This document shows, piece by piece, positions 27,753 to 37,998 of a stretch of DNA of 64,000 nt. This DNA is from Halomonas sp. PR-M31 (GTDB lineage Bacteria > Pseudomonadota > Gammaproteobacteria > Pseudomonadales > Halomonadaceae): NCBI RefSeq assembly GCF_001039575.1, contig NZ_JIBT01000045.1, positions 29,783-93,782 on the forward strand. Direction: 5' to 3'. The position numbers were made by a program, and so were the translations under genes. The stretch's first letter is position 1; the number at the start of each line of letters is the position of its first letter. The notes beneath the pieces were generated by a model. It had not been told where the DNA came from. It worked only from the letters and a program-made list of their open reading frames with translations, and did not search any database.

Positions 27753-30700
27753 ATGAGGTTGTCCTTGAGCAGCACGCTCTCATCGTCTTCCACTGCTACC
27801 CAACACGCCGAACTGATTGCCTTAAAAGCGCAACTCGACGACTGCCTGTTACAGGATGCCTTGAAATTCAAAGGCCGCTTGGACGGGCTCGAGCGCCGTA
27901 CTCGGCAAGGCAAGCCCGTGGATCGAGGGCTCGCGGAGATCAGTAAACGACTGCAGGCCTCCCAGGAAAAACTCTCCCTGCGGCGCAGCCAGACCGTCAG
28001 CTTGAACTATCCGCCGGCGCTGCCTGTCGTCGAGCATCGAGATGAATTGCTTAAGGCACTCGAGTCTCATCAGGTCGTCGTGGTGGCCGGGGAAACCGGT
28101 TCCGGCAAGACCACCCAGCTACCTAAGATGTGTCTGGAGCTTGGCCTGGGTCGGCGTGGTTTGATCGGGCATACCCAGCCACGGCGTCTGGCGGCACGCT
28201 CCGTGTCCACCCGGTTGGCGGAAGAGCTGGAAGTTTCCCTTGGGGAGCAGGTGGGTTATCAGATCCGCTTCACGGATCAGACCAACGAGCGCACTCTGAT
28301 CAAGCTGATGACCGATGGCATCCTGCTGGCGGAAACTCAGCAGGACCCGGATCTCAGCCGCTATGAGGCGATCATCATCGATGAGGCCCATGAGCGCAGT
28401 CTCAATATCGATTTTCTGCTGGGCTATCTCAAGCGTCTGATGACCAGACGCCCGGATCTCAAGATCATCATCACCTCGGCCACCATCGATGTGGAGCGCT
28501 TCGCTGCGCATTTTGCCACTCCTCAGCCTGGGGGCGATCCAGCACCAGCACCGGTCGTTCAGGTATCCGGCCGCACCTATCCGGTAGACGTCCACTATCG
28601 GCCCCTGGTGCGTGACGCGGACGATGAAGAGGACCGCACTCTGCAGGAGGGAATTCTGCATGCCATGGAGGAGATCGAGGCCGTCGAGCGAGAAAAGCGC
28701 TGGCTTAATGGCCCGCGGGATGTGCTGGTCTTCCTGCCCGGTGAGCGGGAGATTCGGGAGACCGCAGACACGCTGCGTCGCGCGGATCTCAGGCATACGG
28801 AAGTGTTGCCGCTTTACGCGCGATTGTCGAACGCGGAGCAGAACCGGGTGTTTCAATCCCATACCGGGCGACGCATCGTGCTGTCGACCAACGTGGCGGA
28901 AACCTCCCTCACGGTGCCAGGAATTCGCTATGTGATCGATCCCGGACTGGTGCGCATCAGCCGCTACAGCTACCGGGCCAAGGTGCAGCGCTTGCCTATC
29001 GAGCCGGTGAGCCAGGCCAGTGCGGATCAGCGCAAGGGCCGCTGCGGGCGTATTGCCGAAGGACTGTGCATTCGTCTATATAGCGAGGAAGATTTCCTCG
29101 CCCGGCCCGAATTCACCGAACCGGAGATTCAGCGCACCAATCTGGCCTCGGTCATTTTGTCGATGCTTTCCCTGAAGCTGGGAGACATTGCCGCGTTCCC
29201 CTTTGTCGATGCGCCGGATTCCCGCTTTATCAAGGACGGTTTTCGCCTGCTGTTCGAGCTGGGGGCGGTAGATGAGGGCAACCGTTTGACGAAGACCGGG
29301 CGTCAATTGGCACGTCTACCCATCGATCCGCGTCTGGCACGGATGGTATTGGCCGGTGCCGCAGGGGAGTGTCTGCGGGAGGTGCTGGTGGTGGTCAGCG
29401 CGCTATCGGTACAGGACCCTCGGGAGCGCCCGGCGGAGAAGCGTCAGGCCGCGGATCAGGCCCATAAGCGCTGGGAAGATCCGGACTCGGATTTCGTCGC
29501 CTGGCTCAATCTATGGGCAGGGTTCGAGCGCGCACGTGAGGATCTTTCTGGCAACCAGCTGCGGCGCTGGTGTCGTGAGCACTACATCAATTACATGCGG
29601 GTGCGGGAATGGCACGATACCTATCGCCAGCTGCGCCAGCTGCTGCGGGACATGGACATTCATCTACCTGCGGCGCCTCGGCCCGTGGCTGTCGATCCCG
29701 ACAAGGCGGATGAAGCGGATCGCACCGCGCTCAAGCAGCAGCATATCCGACTGCATCAAGCGTTACTGACCGGACTCTTGTCGAACATCGGCCAGTTCAT
29801 CGAAAACCGGGAATATCTGGGGGCGCGCAATCGCCGCTTCATGATTCATCCGGGATCGGGACTGGCCAAGAAGACGCCGAAATGGATCATGGCCGGGGAG
29901 CTCGTCGAAACCTCGCGTCTCTTTGCACGCCAAGCGGCGCGCATCCAACCGGAGTGGATCGAGCCGCTGGCAGATCAGTTGACCAAGCGCAGCTACAGCG
30001 AACCCCACTGGGAAATGAAACGCGCCCAGGTGGTGGCCTTCGAGCAGGTGACCCTGTTCGGGCTGCCGATCGTTTCCCGGCGCAAGGTGCACTACGGCCC
30101 GATTGCGCCGCAAGAGGCGCGGGAGATCTTCATTCGTCGCGCGCTGGTCGAAGGCGAGTATAGGACCAAGGCCGAGTTCTTTTCTTTCAACCGGGCACTG
30201 ATCGATGAGGTGGAAAACCTTGAAGATCGGGCGCGAAAGCGCGATATTCTGGTTGATGAAGAAACACTGTTCGATTTCTACGACCAACTTCTGCCCGAGG
30301 GTATTGTCAACGGCAAGGGATTCGAGCACTGGCGGCGTAAGGCCGAGGCCGACGATCCGAGTCTGTTGAAGCTCGACAAGGCGACGCTGCTTGCACGCAG
30401 TGTCGACGACATCAGCGCCGTTCAGTACCCGGATACGCTGGTATTGAACGGTGTGAGCTATCCGTTGAGCTACCATTTTGCGCCGGATGCCGAGGATGAT
30501 GGGGTGACCATGACCGTACCGGCTACGATGCTATCGCAACTGCCGCGCCATCGGCTCGATTGGCTGGTGCCGGGGCTGCTGCGGGAAAAATGCATTGCGC
30601 TGCTCAAGTCGTTGCCAAAATCGGTGCGCCGTCAGGTCGTGCCCATTCCCGATTGGGTCGATGCGGCACTGGCGACTGTGGCTCCGGCTAACGTGCCGTT

Positions 30701-31849
30701 GACCGAGGCGTTGGGCGAGTTCCTGCGGGTCAAGACCGGGCTGAGGCTGGCACCGGAGGATTGGCGCAGGGAGCAGCTGCCCCCTCATCTGAGCATGAAT
30801 CTCAAGGTGGTGGATCACGAAGGTAACGTCCTTGGACAGGGCCGCGATCTATCGGCTCTCGAACGTCGCTTCTCCGAGGCAGCCAAAGCCGGCGCTCAAG
30901 CATTGAGTGAAACCGCCGATGCGACTGAAGAGGTCGATGGATTGCCGGCAACGCCCCTGGCGGAGTCCTACTCAACGGTTCAGGCGGGCATCCAGGTGGC
31001 GGCGTACCCCGCGCTGGTGGAAACCAAGTCGCGAGCTGGCCTTGACAAAAGCAGTGACAAGAGCAGTAACAAAAGCTCTGACAAGAACGGCGACAAAGCC
31101 CTGGTCATCGCGCTGTTCGACCATCCAAATCGCGCCCGGCAAGCGCATAGACAGGGCATTAAACGCTTGGCCATGCAGCGCCTGCCGGACCAGGTCAAGG
31201 CGCTTACCCGGCTCAGAGGATTGGATCGGTGCGCGTTATTGTTTGCCAAGGTAGGTAGCAAGGCGCAGTTGATCGAGGACCTGGTGGAGGCGGTGTTTCT
31301 GCACGAGATCGCCTTCGATCCGCTGCCGCGCTCCCAGGAAGCCTTGGACGCTCGCATAGAGGAGTGCCGCAATAAGCTAGTGCCTACGGGGAGTCGCTGA
31401 TCGCTACGCTGCAAAAAGCATTGGAAGGGCATCTGGCAGTGACCCAGGCGCTGAAAGGCAATCTCAGCATGGCGCTGGCATTGGTGTATGGGGATATCAA
31501 AGCGCAGATGCAGCGGTTGGTGTATCCCGGCTTCATCAGTGACGCCGGCGATTGGCTCAATGAGTATCCGCGTTATATGCAGGCGGCTCAGATTCGTCTC
31601 GAGAAAGCGCCCCGAGAGCGTATGCGCGATCAAATGATGATGCAGCAGGTGCAGGATTTCGAGTCACGTCTGGCCAATCGTCGCAAGGCGCAGCAGCAAG
31701 ATGGTGATCAGATGTTTGCGCTCGATGAGTTTGGCTGGTGGCTCGAAGAGCTTCGGGTATCGCTATTCGCCCAGCAGTTGGGTACTCGTGAACCGGTTTC
31801 GGCCAAGCGTCTCGAACGTCGCTGGGCCGAGATTGCCGGTCGGGGATGA
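27753..31849 (+). CDS. hrpA: ATP-dependent RNA helicase HrpA, interrupted by one frameshift
   Basis: Frames 27753-31400 and 31421-31849 join into a 1365-aa protein if one G is restored in the GGGG run at 31388-31391, giving PTGESLIATLQKALEGHL. DEAH-box motifs: GETGSGKTTQLP, IIIDEAHERS, the SAT motif and QRKGRCGRIAEGLC. HA2, OB-fold and DUF3418 C-terminal domains follow; the second frame carries the end of DUF3418. The Lys/Ser/Asp-rich repeat near residues 1095-1115 (KSSDKS units) is unusual. HrpA is involved in mRNA processing and in resolving stalled ribosomes. The start could also be the nearby TTG. Confidence 0.9.
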
Positions 31850-31909
31850 TAAAGAAATCTTGAGGATAGACGCGACGGCTACAGGCTAGACGCCGCCAGG
31901 AGAGAGCCA

Positions 31910-33037
31910 ATGACACAAGCGGTGATTACCGGTACGGGCCTTTACACCCCGGAGCATGCCATCGATAACGATGCGCTGGTTGCCTCCTTCAATGCCTGGG
32001 TCGATAAAGAGAATGCGCGCCACGCGGATGCCATCGAGCGGGGCGAGCGAGAGCCGCTTGTTCATTCCAGTACGGAGTTCATCGTCAAGGCCTCAGGGAT
32101 TCACAGCCGTTACGTGCTGGACGCCAAAGGCATCCTCGATCCTGAGCGCATGCGACCTCGTTTGTCTCAGCGGCGCAACGACGACTACTCGATTCAGTGT
32201 GAAATGGGGCTTTTGGCGGCTCGGGAGGCCCTTGACCGGGCCCAGGTAGAAGCCGGTGACATCGATCTGGTGATCGTTGCCTGCTCCAATTTGGAGCGCT
32301 CCTATCCCGCGGTAGCAGTAGAGCTGCAAGCAGCCCTGGGCGCCGGGGGCTATGCCTTCGACATGAACGTTGCCTGCAGTTCCGCCACCTTCGCCATCGA
32401 AACTGCCGCCAATGCCATCGGCAATGGCAGCGTACGGCGAGCGCTGGTGGTCAACCCGGAAATCTGCTCCGCGCATCTTAATTTTCGCGACCGGGATAGC
32501 CATTTCATCTTCGGCGATGCCTGTACCGCCATCGTCATCGAAGCCGACGACGTGGCAATCGCGACGTCGCGTTTCGAAATTCTTGGAACCCGTTTGGTCA
32601 CCCGGTATTCGAATGCCATTCGCAACAATGCCGGCTTTCTCAATCGAGTGACGGACAGCGATCCTCTTGCTGAAGACAAGCTGTTCGTGCAGGAAGGGCG
32701 TCGGGTGTTCAAGGAGGTGTGCCCCATGGTGGCAAAACTCATCACAGAGCAGCTGGCCTCTTTGCAGATAAGCGGTGATCAGCTGGCGCGGCTATGGCTA
32801 CACCAGGCCAATCGTCATATGAACGACTTGATTGCACGGCGAGTATTGGGCACAGATCCAACGCCGGGGCAAGCGCCTATCATTCTCGATCGCTATGCCA
32901 ACACCAGCTCGGCAGGATCGATCATTGCGCTGCATTTACATCACGATGATCTGGCGGATGGCGCCTTGGGTATCGTGTGCTCCTTCGGTGCCGGCTACAG
33001 TGCCGGCAGTGTCCTCCTACGTAAGGCAAAGAAATGA
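31910..33037 (+). CDS. Beta-ketoacyl-ACP synthase III-like enzyme (PA3286-like, beta-ketodecanoyl-ACP synthase)
   Basis: A 375-aa thiolase-fold condensing enzyme with Cys156 in NVACSSATF, His in LHQANRHM and Asn in DRYANTSSAGS, the Cys-His-Asn triad of KAS III. It is longer than ordinary FabH and carries an N-terminal insertion (about 25-90), as in the Pseudomonas PA3286 enzyme that diverts octanoyl-CoA from beta-oxidation into fatty acid synthesis. The start ATG 31910 has GGAGAG upstream. Its stop overlaps the mlaA start by 4 nt. Assignment to the PA3286 type is from memory of the family and should be tested by phylogeny. Confidence 0.78.
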   Translation: MTQAVITGTGLYTPEHAIDNDALVASFNAWVDKENARHADAIERGEREPLVHSSTEFIVKASGIHSRYVLDAKGILDPERMRPRLSQRRNDDYSIQCEMGLLAAREALDRAQVEAGDIDLVIVACSNLERSYPAVAVELQAALGAGGYAFDMNVACSSATFAIETAANAIGNGSVRRALVVNPEICSAHLNFRDRDSHFIFGDACTAIVIEADDVAIATSRFEILGTRLVTRYSNAIRNNAGFLNRVTDSDPLAEDKLFVQEGRRVFKEVCPMVAKLITEQLASLQISGDQLARLWLHQANRHMNDLIARRVLGTDPTPGQAPIILDRYANTSSAGSIIALHLHHDDLADGALGIVCSFGAGYSAGSVLLRKAKK

Positions 33038-33789
33038 AAAACCATAGTAAATTATTGACGGGTCTAGTGATGGGGGCATTGCTTACCGGTTGCGCCAGCC
33101 AAGGCGCGCAACAGGAAAAACCCGTCGACCCTTGGGAAGGGTTCAACAGAAAGGTGTTCGTCTTCAACGACACCATCGACCGCTATGCGTTGAAGCCCGT
33201 TGCTCAGGGCTACGACAAGATCACTCCCCAACCTATTCAAACCGGCGTCGGCAACTTCTTCTCCAACCTGGGGGAGCTTCGTACCGTGCTCAACAGTGTG
33301 CTGCAGTGGAAATGGGGCAATGCCGGTGTCGCCTCGGGGCGTTTTCTGGTTAACACGACCCTGGGTCTGGGCGGGGTGCTGGACCCGGCCAGTCGCATGG
33401 AGTGGATGGCACGCACGGAGGATTTCGGCCAGACCCTTGGGACATGGGGCGTAGCGGAAGGCCCCTATGTGGTGCTGCCCATACTCGGTTCGAGCACCGT
33501 CCGAGATACGACAGCCCTGCCGGTAGACTGGTACAGCTACCCGGTTACTTATATCGACAACGATCCGACCCGCTATGGACTGCGCTTTCTCCAGGCGGTG
33601 GACCTGCGCGCCAGCCTGCTGGAGCAGGAGAAGCTGATTCGCGGTGACCGCTATATATTCCTGCGGGACGCCTATCTGCAGCGGCGTCGCTTCGAGGTGA
33701 ACGATGGCAAGTCGGGAGCCGACCCGTTTGCAAGCGACGACTTTGACTTCGATGACAGCGACTTCGACGACAGCGATTTCGCCGACTAG
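33034..33789 (+). CDS. mlaA: Outer membrane lipoprotein MlaA (VacJ)
   Basis: A 251-aa lipoprotein with lipobox LLTGC (Cys20) and the MlaA body: DPWEGFNRKVFVFND, FFSNLGELRTVLNSVLQ, LGTWGVAEGPYVVLPILGSSTVRD. It removes misplaced phospholipids from the outer leaflet of the outer membrane and passes them to MlaC. The C-terminus ends in an acidic repeat tail (DFDDS units, residues about 237-251). The gene starts inside the stop of the ketoacyl synthase gene. Confidence 0.93.
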   Translation: MKNHSKLLTGLVMGALLTGCASQGAQQEKPVDPWEGFNRKVFVFNDTIDRYALKPVAQGYDKITPQPIQTGVGNFFSNLGELRTVLNSVLQWKWGNAGVASGRFLVNTTLGLGGVLDPASRMEWMARTEDFGQTLGTWGVAEGPYVVLPILGSSTVRDTTALPVDWYSYPVTYIDNDPTRYGLRFLQAVDLRASLLEQEKLIRGDRYIFLRDAYLQRRRFEVNDGKSGADPFASDDFDFDDSDFDDSDFAD

Positions 33790-33802
33790 GATAGAGGCCA
33801 TC

Positions 33803-34981
33803 ATGGCTCGCTCGAGCGTTTCCATCGCCATTCTGGATCTGCCTGGCATCGAACGTGATGCCCTGGCACGTATGATCGACGCCCAGGGTTTCGATGTCAT
33901 CGTGCCGGAGAGTGACCAGGAACTGCCTGCCGAAACGGCGCTGGTCGTCGCTCACGTGCGAGCGGTAGAGAGCGGGCAATGGCCGACACTGATCGAATGG
34001 TGGTCTGTCATTGCGATCGCGGATGCTCAGGCGGGTACCGAGCTTGATGAGGCGTTTGCTGCAGGAGTGCGGGAGTATCTGCTTGATCCGCTACATCATG
34101 CTGTGTTGCTGGAGCGTCTGATCGTCAACGCATTGGCTCGTCATGCAGCGGACACCAGGCAAGTGCAGGATCACGCGGAGCTGGTCGAGCAAAACGAGGT
34201 TCTTCAGACGCATCTGGCCATGCTAAGGCTTGATCAGCAGTCCGGAGGACAGATACAGCGCAAGCTGCTGCCAGCGATGCCGCAAACGATCAATGGCGTG
34301 CAATGTACATACTCTTTGACGCCGTCGCTTTACCTTTCCGGCGATTTTCTGGATTTTCAGCGCATCGACGAGCGCTACAGCGTATTCTATTTTGCCGATG
34401 TGTCAGGACATGGCGCCTCGTCAGCTTTCGTGACGGTACTGCTCAAGTATCTTTGCAACCGATGGTTGCAGGAGCGGGGCAGCCAGGCGCCGTCATCCTT
34501 GCCCTCGCTATGGCTCAAAAAGCTCAACGATGAGTTGCTGGACACCGGCATCGGTAAACATGCGACCGTCTTTGTCGGCGTCATCGATCGTGAACTGCGC
34601 TATCTTCACTATTCTTTGGGTGCACAACTGCCCATGCCCATGTTGATCAGCAAGAAGGCGCTGGTGACGCTGGAAGGCGAGGGTATGCCGGTGGGCCTGT
34701 TTCCAGGTACCGTTTATCCTTCCTATGGGTGTGAGCTACCTGAAAATTTTTGCCTGTGGCTATGCTCGGATGGGGTATTGGAATGCTTATCTGGCAATAG
34801 CATCGAGCAGCGTCTCGAGGAATTGCACTCGCGAATAATTCATTGTTCTGACGTCACGGCACTGCGAGTAACGCTGGGCGTAAAGGCCGCCGAGACCGAT
34901 AGCGGCACTTCGGAACATCAGTCTCTTCCGGATGATCTAACCATTATGAGGCTAAGCGGATTCGATCATGATAACCCATGA
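33803..34981 (+). CDS. RsbU/SpoIIE-type PP2C serine phosphatase with degenerate receiver domain
   Basis: The start ATG 33803 follows mlaA by 13 nt. The 392-aa protein has a receiver-like domain (about 5-115) that lacks the usual phospho-acceptor: the position normally Asp after the third strand reads VVAHVRA, and the conserved Lys near YLLDPL is absent. A coiled linker (120-155) precedes a SpoIIE-type phosphatase domain with GDFLDF, FADVSGHGAS, CSDGVLE and PDDLTIM, so the metal ligands are complete. It probably dephosphorylates the STAS protein encoded next, in a partner-switching circuit. Confidence 0.8.
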   Translation: MARSSVSIAILDLPGIERDALARMIDAQGFDVIVPESDQELPAETALVVAHVRAVESGQWPTLIEWWSVIAIADAQAGTELDEAFAAGVREYLLDPLHHAVLLERLIVNALARHAADTRQVQDHAELVEQNEVLQTHLAMLRLDQQSGGQIQRKLLPAMPQTINGVQCTYSLTPSLYLSGDFLDFQRIDERYSVFYFADVSGHGASSAFVTVLLKYLCNRWLQERGSQAPSSLPSLWLKKLNDELLDTGIGKHATVFVGVIDRELRYLHYSLGAQLPMPMLISKKALVTLEGEGMPVGLFPGTVYPSYGCELPENFCLWLCSDGVLECLSGNSIEQRLEELHSRIIHCSDVTALRVTLGVKAAETDSGTSEHQSLPDDLTIMRLSGFDHDNP

Positions 34982-35486
34982 AGGGCGGCTGAAAGCGGCT
35001 TTCGATGATGGTGTGTTTGTTCTAAAGCTATGCGGCGACGTTCGTTTGACCCTTTGCGCCACCCTGGACAACCAGGCTCAGCGCCTGGCGGCCACTCCAG
35101 GGCTCAAGAGCGTGATCATCGATCTGCGCGAGGCATCCAACGTGGACTCCACGGCGCTGGGCTTTCTTGCAAAAGTCGCTATAGCGGTTCAAGGACGCAT
35201 CGAGTACCCCCCGACGATCGTCGCGGATCATCCCGACATACGTCGCCTGCTCGATGTTATGGGATTTGCACGCTATTTCATTTTGACATCTTCGCCCATT
35301 GGCGAACCCGAAAAGCTGAAGGATCTACCCCGAGTCGAGGCAGACAAGGAGGAGCTGCAGCAGCGAGTTCTCGAATCCCATCGCATTCTCATGCGCATGA
35401 GCGAGCACAATCGAAAGGAGTTTCAACCCCTAGTGGAGCTACTCGAGGCCGAAGAGATCAAGTCGACTCATGGCGCGCCACACTGA
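34968..35486 (+). CDS. STAS-domain anti-sigma factor antagonist with C-terminal extension
   Basis: A 172-aa protein with a STAS domain (about 1-105) containing SNVDSTALGFLAK; Ser61 is the likely phosphorylation site. A charged helical tail follows (110-172). It overlaps the phosphatase gene by 14 nt. Together they form a phosphatase/antagonist pair like the HsbR/HsbA or RsbU/RsbV types; the same order after mlaA occurs in Pseudomonas (PA2800-PA2797 region). The cognate kinase/anti-sigma factor is not in the window. Confidence 0.82.
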   Translation: MITHEGRLKAAFDDGVFVLKLCGDVRLTLCATLDNQAQRLAATPGLKSVIIDLREASNVDSTALGFLAKVAIAVQGRIEYPPTIVADHPDIRRLLDVMGFARYFILTSSPIGEPEKLKDLPRVEADKEELQQRVLESHRILMRMSEHNRKEFQPLVELLEAEEIKSTHGAPH

Positions 35487-35553
35487 CGAGACCTCGCCTG
35501 CAAGACCCAACGACACAGCAGCCCCGTGCAATATAACATTCACGGATTTCAGA

Positions 35554-35584
35554 CAGCGGAAGCGATAGGCCATCGCTTCCGCTG
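35554..35584 (+). terminator. Rho-independent terminator after the STAS gene
   Basis: A perfect 13-bp stem (CAGCGGAAGCGAT with ATCGCTTCCGCTG) around a 5-nt loop, followed by TTCTGTTATTAT. It closes the transcript that includes mlaA, the phosphatase and the STAS gene. Confidence 0.75.
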
Positions 35585-35651
35585 TTCTGTTATTATCGGC
35601 GGTCCTTTCATTTATCCTTTGCCATGCTGCTGTCTGCAGCACAGGAGACCC

Positions 35652-36839
35652 ATGACGAAAGTGAATCCTCGGCGTATTGCGCTGCTAGTGGCAGCCAATA
35701 CCGCCTTGGCCCCTTTTGCCATCGATGCCTATCTGCCGGCGATTCCGGCCCTGGCCGAAGCAGTGAATGCAAGCGTTCATCACACCCAGCTCTCGATCAG
35801 CGTTTTTCTAGTGGGGTTCGCACTCGGTCAGCTAGTGTTCGGTCCTCTGTCCGATCGTTTGGGGCGAAGGCCGATACTGTTTGTCGGCATCAGTGTCTTC
35901 CTGCTATCCAGTCTGGCGCTCACCCAGGTCGAATCGCTTGAAATGCTGTGGCTTCTGCGGTTCCTACAAGCACTGGGCGGCGGCGCATCCGTGGTCAATT
36001 CCGCGGCTATCGTGCGGGACTGTTTCAGCGGACGCGAGGCGGCAAAGGTATTGTCCACCATGGTCATGATCATGCTGTTGGCGCCTTTGATTGCGCCGGC
36101 GCTGGGTAGCCTGCTGCTCTATCTGGCGGACTGGTGGCTGATATTCGTCTTTCTTGCGGTCTATGCGGCTTTCGTTCTGTGGCTGTTGGGGCGCTATCTG
36201 CCGGAAACGAGAGGCCGCGATCCTAATGCACCGGGATTTCGCCAAGTGCTGAGCAACTATCTTGCGGTGTTGCGTCATCGAGAAGCGATGGGCTACATCA
36301 GCGCCGTGGCCATGTCCTTCGCCGGCATGTTCGCCTTCATCACCGGCTCGCCTTTCCTGTACATGGAGTATTTCGGGCTTTCCCCGGCTATTTATCCCTT
36401 CGTCTTCGGTGCCAACGTCATCATCATGGCGGGCTCGAACCGGCTCAACATTCGCTTGCTCAGGTATCGCAGTCCTCAACGTAATCTGCTGCTCGGGCTT
36501 GGCATACAGCTTGCCAGTGGACTGCTGCTGGTAGCGGTTCTGCTGCTGGGGCTAGGAAGCCTCTATGTGGTGGCCCCGCTGATGATCCTCTTCGTCGGCA
36601 TGCAGGGGTTGATCAGCCCCAACGCCATGTCCTCGATGCTCGATCATTTTCCCAACATGAGCGCCACCGCCACGGCGCTGCTCGGCAGCATCCAGTTTTC
36701 CTGCGGTGCGCTTGCAGGCGTGCTGGTGGGAATCTTCGAGGTCTACAGCGCCTGGCCGGTGGTGCTGGTGATGCTTGGGGCGACGGTGCTGGGCAATCTG
36801 GGGGTAAGGGTGCTGTGCGGTAGAGCTCTGCATGCCTAA
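35652..36839 (+). CDS. Bcr/CflA family multidrug efflux MFS transporter
   Basis: A 395-aa protein with 12 membrane helices and the drug:H+ antiporter pattern: DAYLPAIPALAEAVNAS (helix 1 region), FGPLSDRLGRRP (motif A) and a Bcr-like helix 4-5 segment (RFLQALGGGASVVNSAAIVRD). The start ATG 35652 is preceded by AGGAGA; the frame is open further upstream without a ribosome-binding site. It probably exports toxic compounds in exchange for protons; substrates unknown. Confidence 0.87.
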   Translation: MTKVNPRRIALLVAANTALAPFAIDAYLPAIPALAEAVNASVHHTQLSISVFLVGFALGQLVFGPLSDRLGRRPILFVGISVFLLSSLALTQVESLEMLWLLRFLQALGGGASVVNSAAIVRDCFSGREAAKVLSTMVMIMLLAPLIAPALGSLLLYLADWWLIFVFLAVYAAFVLWLLGRYLPETRGRDPNAPGFRQVLSNYLAVLRHREAMGYISAVAMSFAGMFAFITGSPFLYMEYFGLSPAIYPFVFGANVIIMAGSNRLNIRLLRYRSPQRNLLLGLGIQLASGLLLVAVLLLGLGSLYVVAPLMILFVGMQGLISPNAMSSMLDHFPNMSATATALLGSIQFSCGALAGVLVGIFEVYSAWPVVLVMLGATVLGNLGVRVLCGRALHA

Positions 36840-36876
36840 GTCGTCTTTTGAGCGGGACCTATAGCGTTTTCTGCTT

Positions 36877-36894
36877 CTGTCATGAGTCTGTCAT
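36877..36894 (+). promoter_or_regulatory. Pho box (PhoB binding site) of the pst operon
   Basis: CTGTCATGAGTCTGTCAT is two perfect CTGTCAT direct repeats with 11-bp periodicity, the PhoB consensus, 61 bp before the pstS start. This implies induction by phosphate starvation through PhoBR. Confidence 0.88.
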
Positions 36895-36954
36895 TTTCGC
36901 AAGGCATCCTGTGTCTCGCCAAGGTTGATCACGCTCATCGACAGGAGTCAGCGC

Positions 36955-37980
36955 ATGAATCGCATCCTCAGGACAACCGCTATCGCTACCGCCGTGTTCA
37001 GCGTCGCAGGCATTGCCCAAGCGCGGGATCAGGTGCGTATCGTCGGCTCCAGCACCGTCTATCCCTTTGCCAGCTATGTTGCCGAAGAGTTTGGTGCCAC
37101 CACCGATTACCCGACTCCGGTGATCGAGTCCACAGGCTCTGGCGGGGGCCTAAGGCTGTTCTGCAACGGTGTCGGTGAGGGGGCACCGGATATCGCCAAT
37201 GCCTCCCGGCGCATGAAAACCTCAGAGTTCGAACGCTGCCAGGAGAACGGCGTGACCGACATCACCGAGGCCAAGATTGGTTATGACGGCATCGCCTTCG
37301 CCCAGTCGAGCAGCAACGATGCACTGGACATTACCCTTGAGCAGCTGTTCATGGCCCTGGCCGCCAAGGTGCCCGAAGAGGACGACAAGAGCGGCGGACT
37401 GATCGACAATCCCTACAAGAAATGGAGCGATATCGACGCTTCCTTGCCGGATCGTGAGATCGCTGTCTACGGCCCGCCCACTACCTCCGGTACCCGAGAC
37501 GCCTTCGAGGAGCTGGTTATGGAAGCCGCCTCGGAAAACATGCCAGCCTATGGCGGCGAAGCCTATACCGACATCCGATCCGACGGCGCCTATATCGACG
37601 CCGGTGAAAACGATAACTTGATCGTGCGGCGTCTTTCAGAAAATACCGATGCCTTCGGCATCTTTGGCTATTCCTTCCTCGAAGAGAATACCGATAGCCT
37701 GAATGGAGCCTCCATCGGTGGCGTAGCCCCTGAACCGGAAGCGATCAGCTCCGGTGAGTATCCAGTATCCCGCTCCATGTTCTTCTACGTAAAGAATCAG
37801 CACGCCGATGAAGTGCCGGCGATGTACGAATACGCCAATCTGTTCATGAGCGATCAGATGATTGCTCCCATGGGGTACCTGCAAGGGCTCGGATTGATTC
37901 CGCTACCGGACGATGAACGCCAGGCCGAACGCGAGGCGGTAGAAGCCAAGGAAAGACTCGAGCTTTCAGCATTGAAGTAA
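36955..37980 (+). CDS. pstS: Phosphate ABC transporter, periplasmic phosphate-binding protein
   Basis: A 341-aa periplasmic protein with a signal peptide (1-23) and the phosphate-binding pattern: RIVGSSTVYPFASYVAEEF, STGSGGGLRLFCNG, and PTTSGTRDAFEEL. These hold phosphate through main-chain and Ser/Thr contacts. It belongs to the PstS type common in marine bacteria. The start ATG 36955 has AGGAG upstream. First gene of pstSCAB behind a Pho box. Confidence 0.93.
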   Translation: MNRILRTTAIATAVFSVAGIAQARDQVRIVGSSTVYPFASYVAEEFGATTDYPTPVIESTGSGGGLRLFCNGVGEGAPDIANASRRMKTSEFERCQENGVTDITEAKIGYDGIAFAQSSSNDALDITLEQLFMALAAKVPEEDDKSGGLIDNPYKKWSDIDASLPDREIAVYGPPTTSGTRDAFEELVMEAASENMPAYGGEAYTDIRSDGAYIDAGENDNLIVRRLSENTDAFGIFGYSFLEENTDSLNGASIGGVAPEPEAISSGEYPVSRSMFFYVKNQHADEVPAMYEYANLFMSDQMIAPMGYLQGLGLIPLPDDERQAEREAVEAKERLELSALK

Positions 37981-37998
37981 GCGTCGTTCGAGAGAGCC

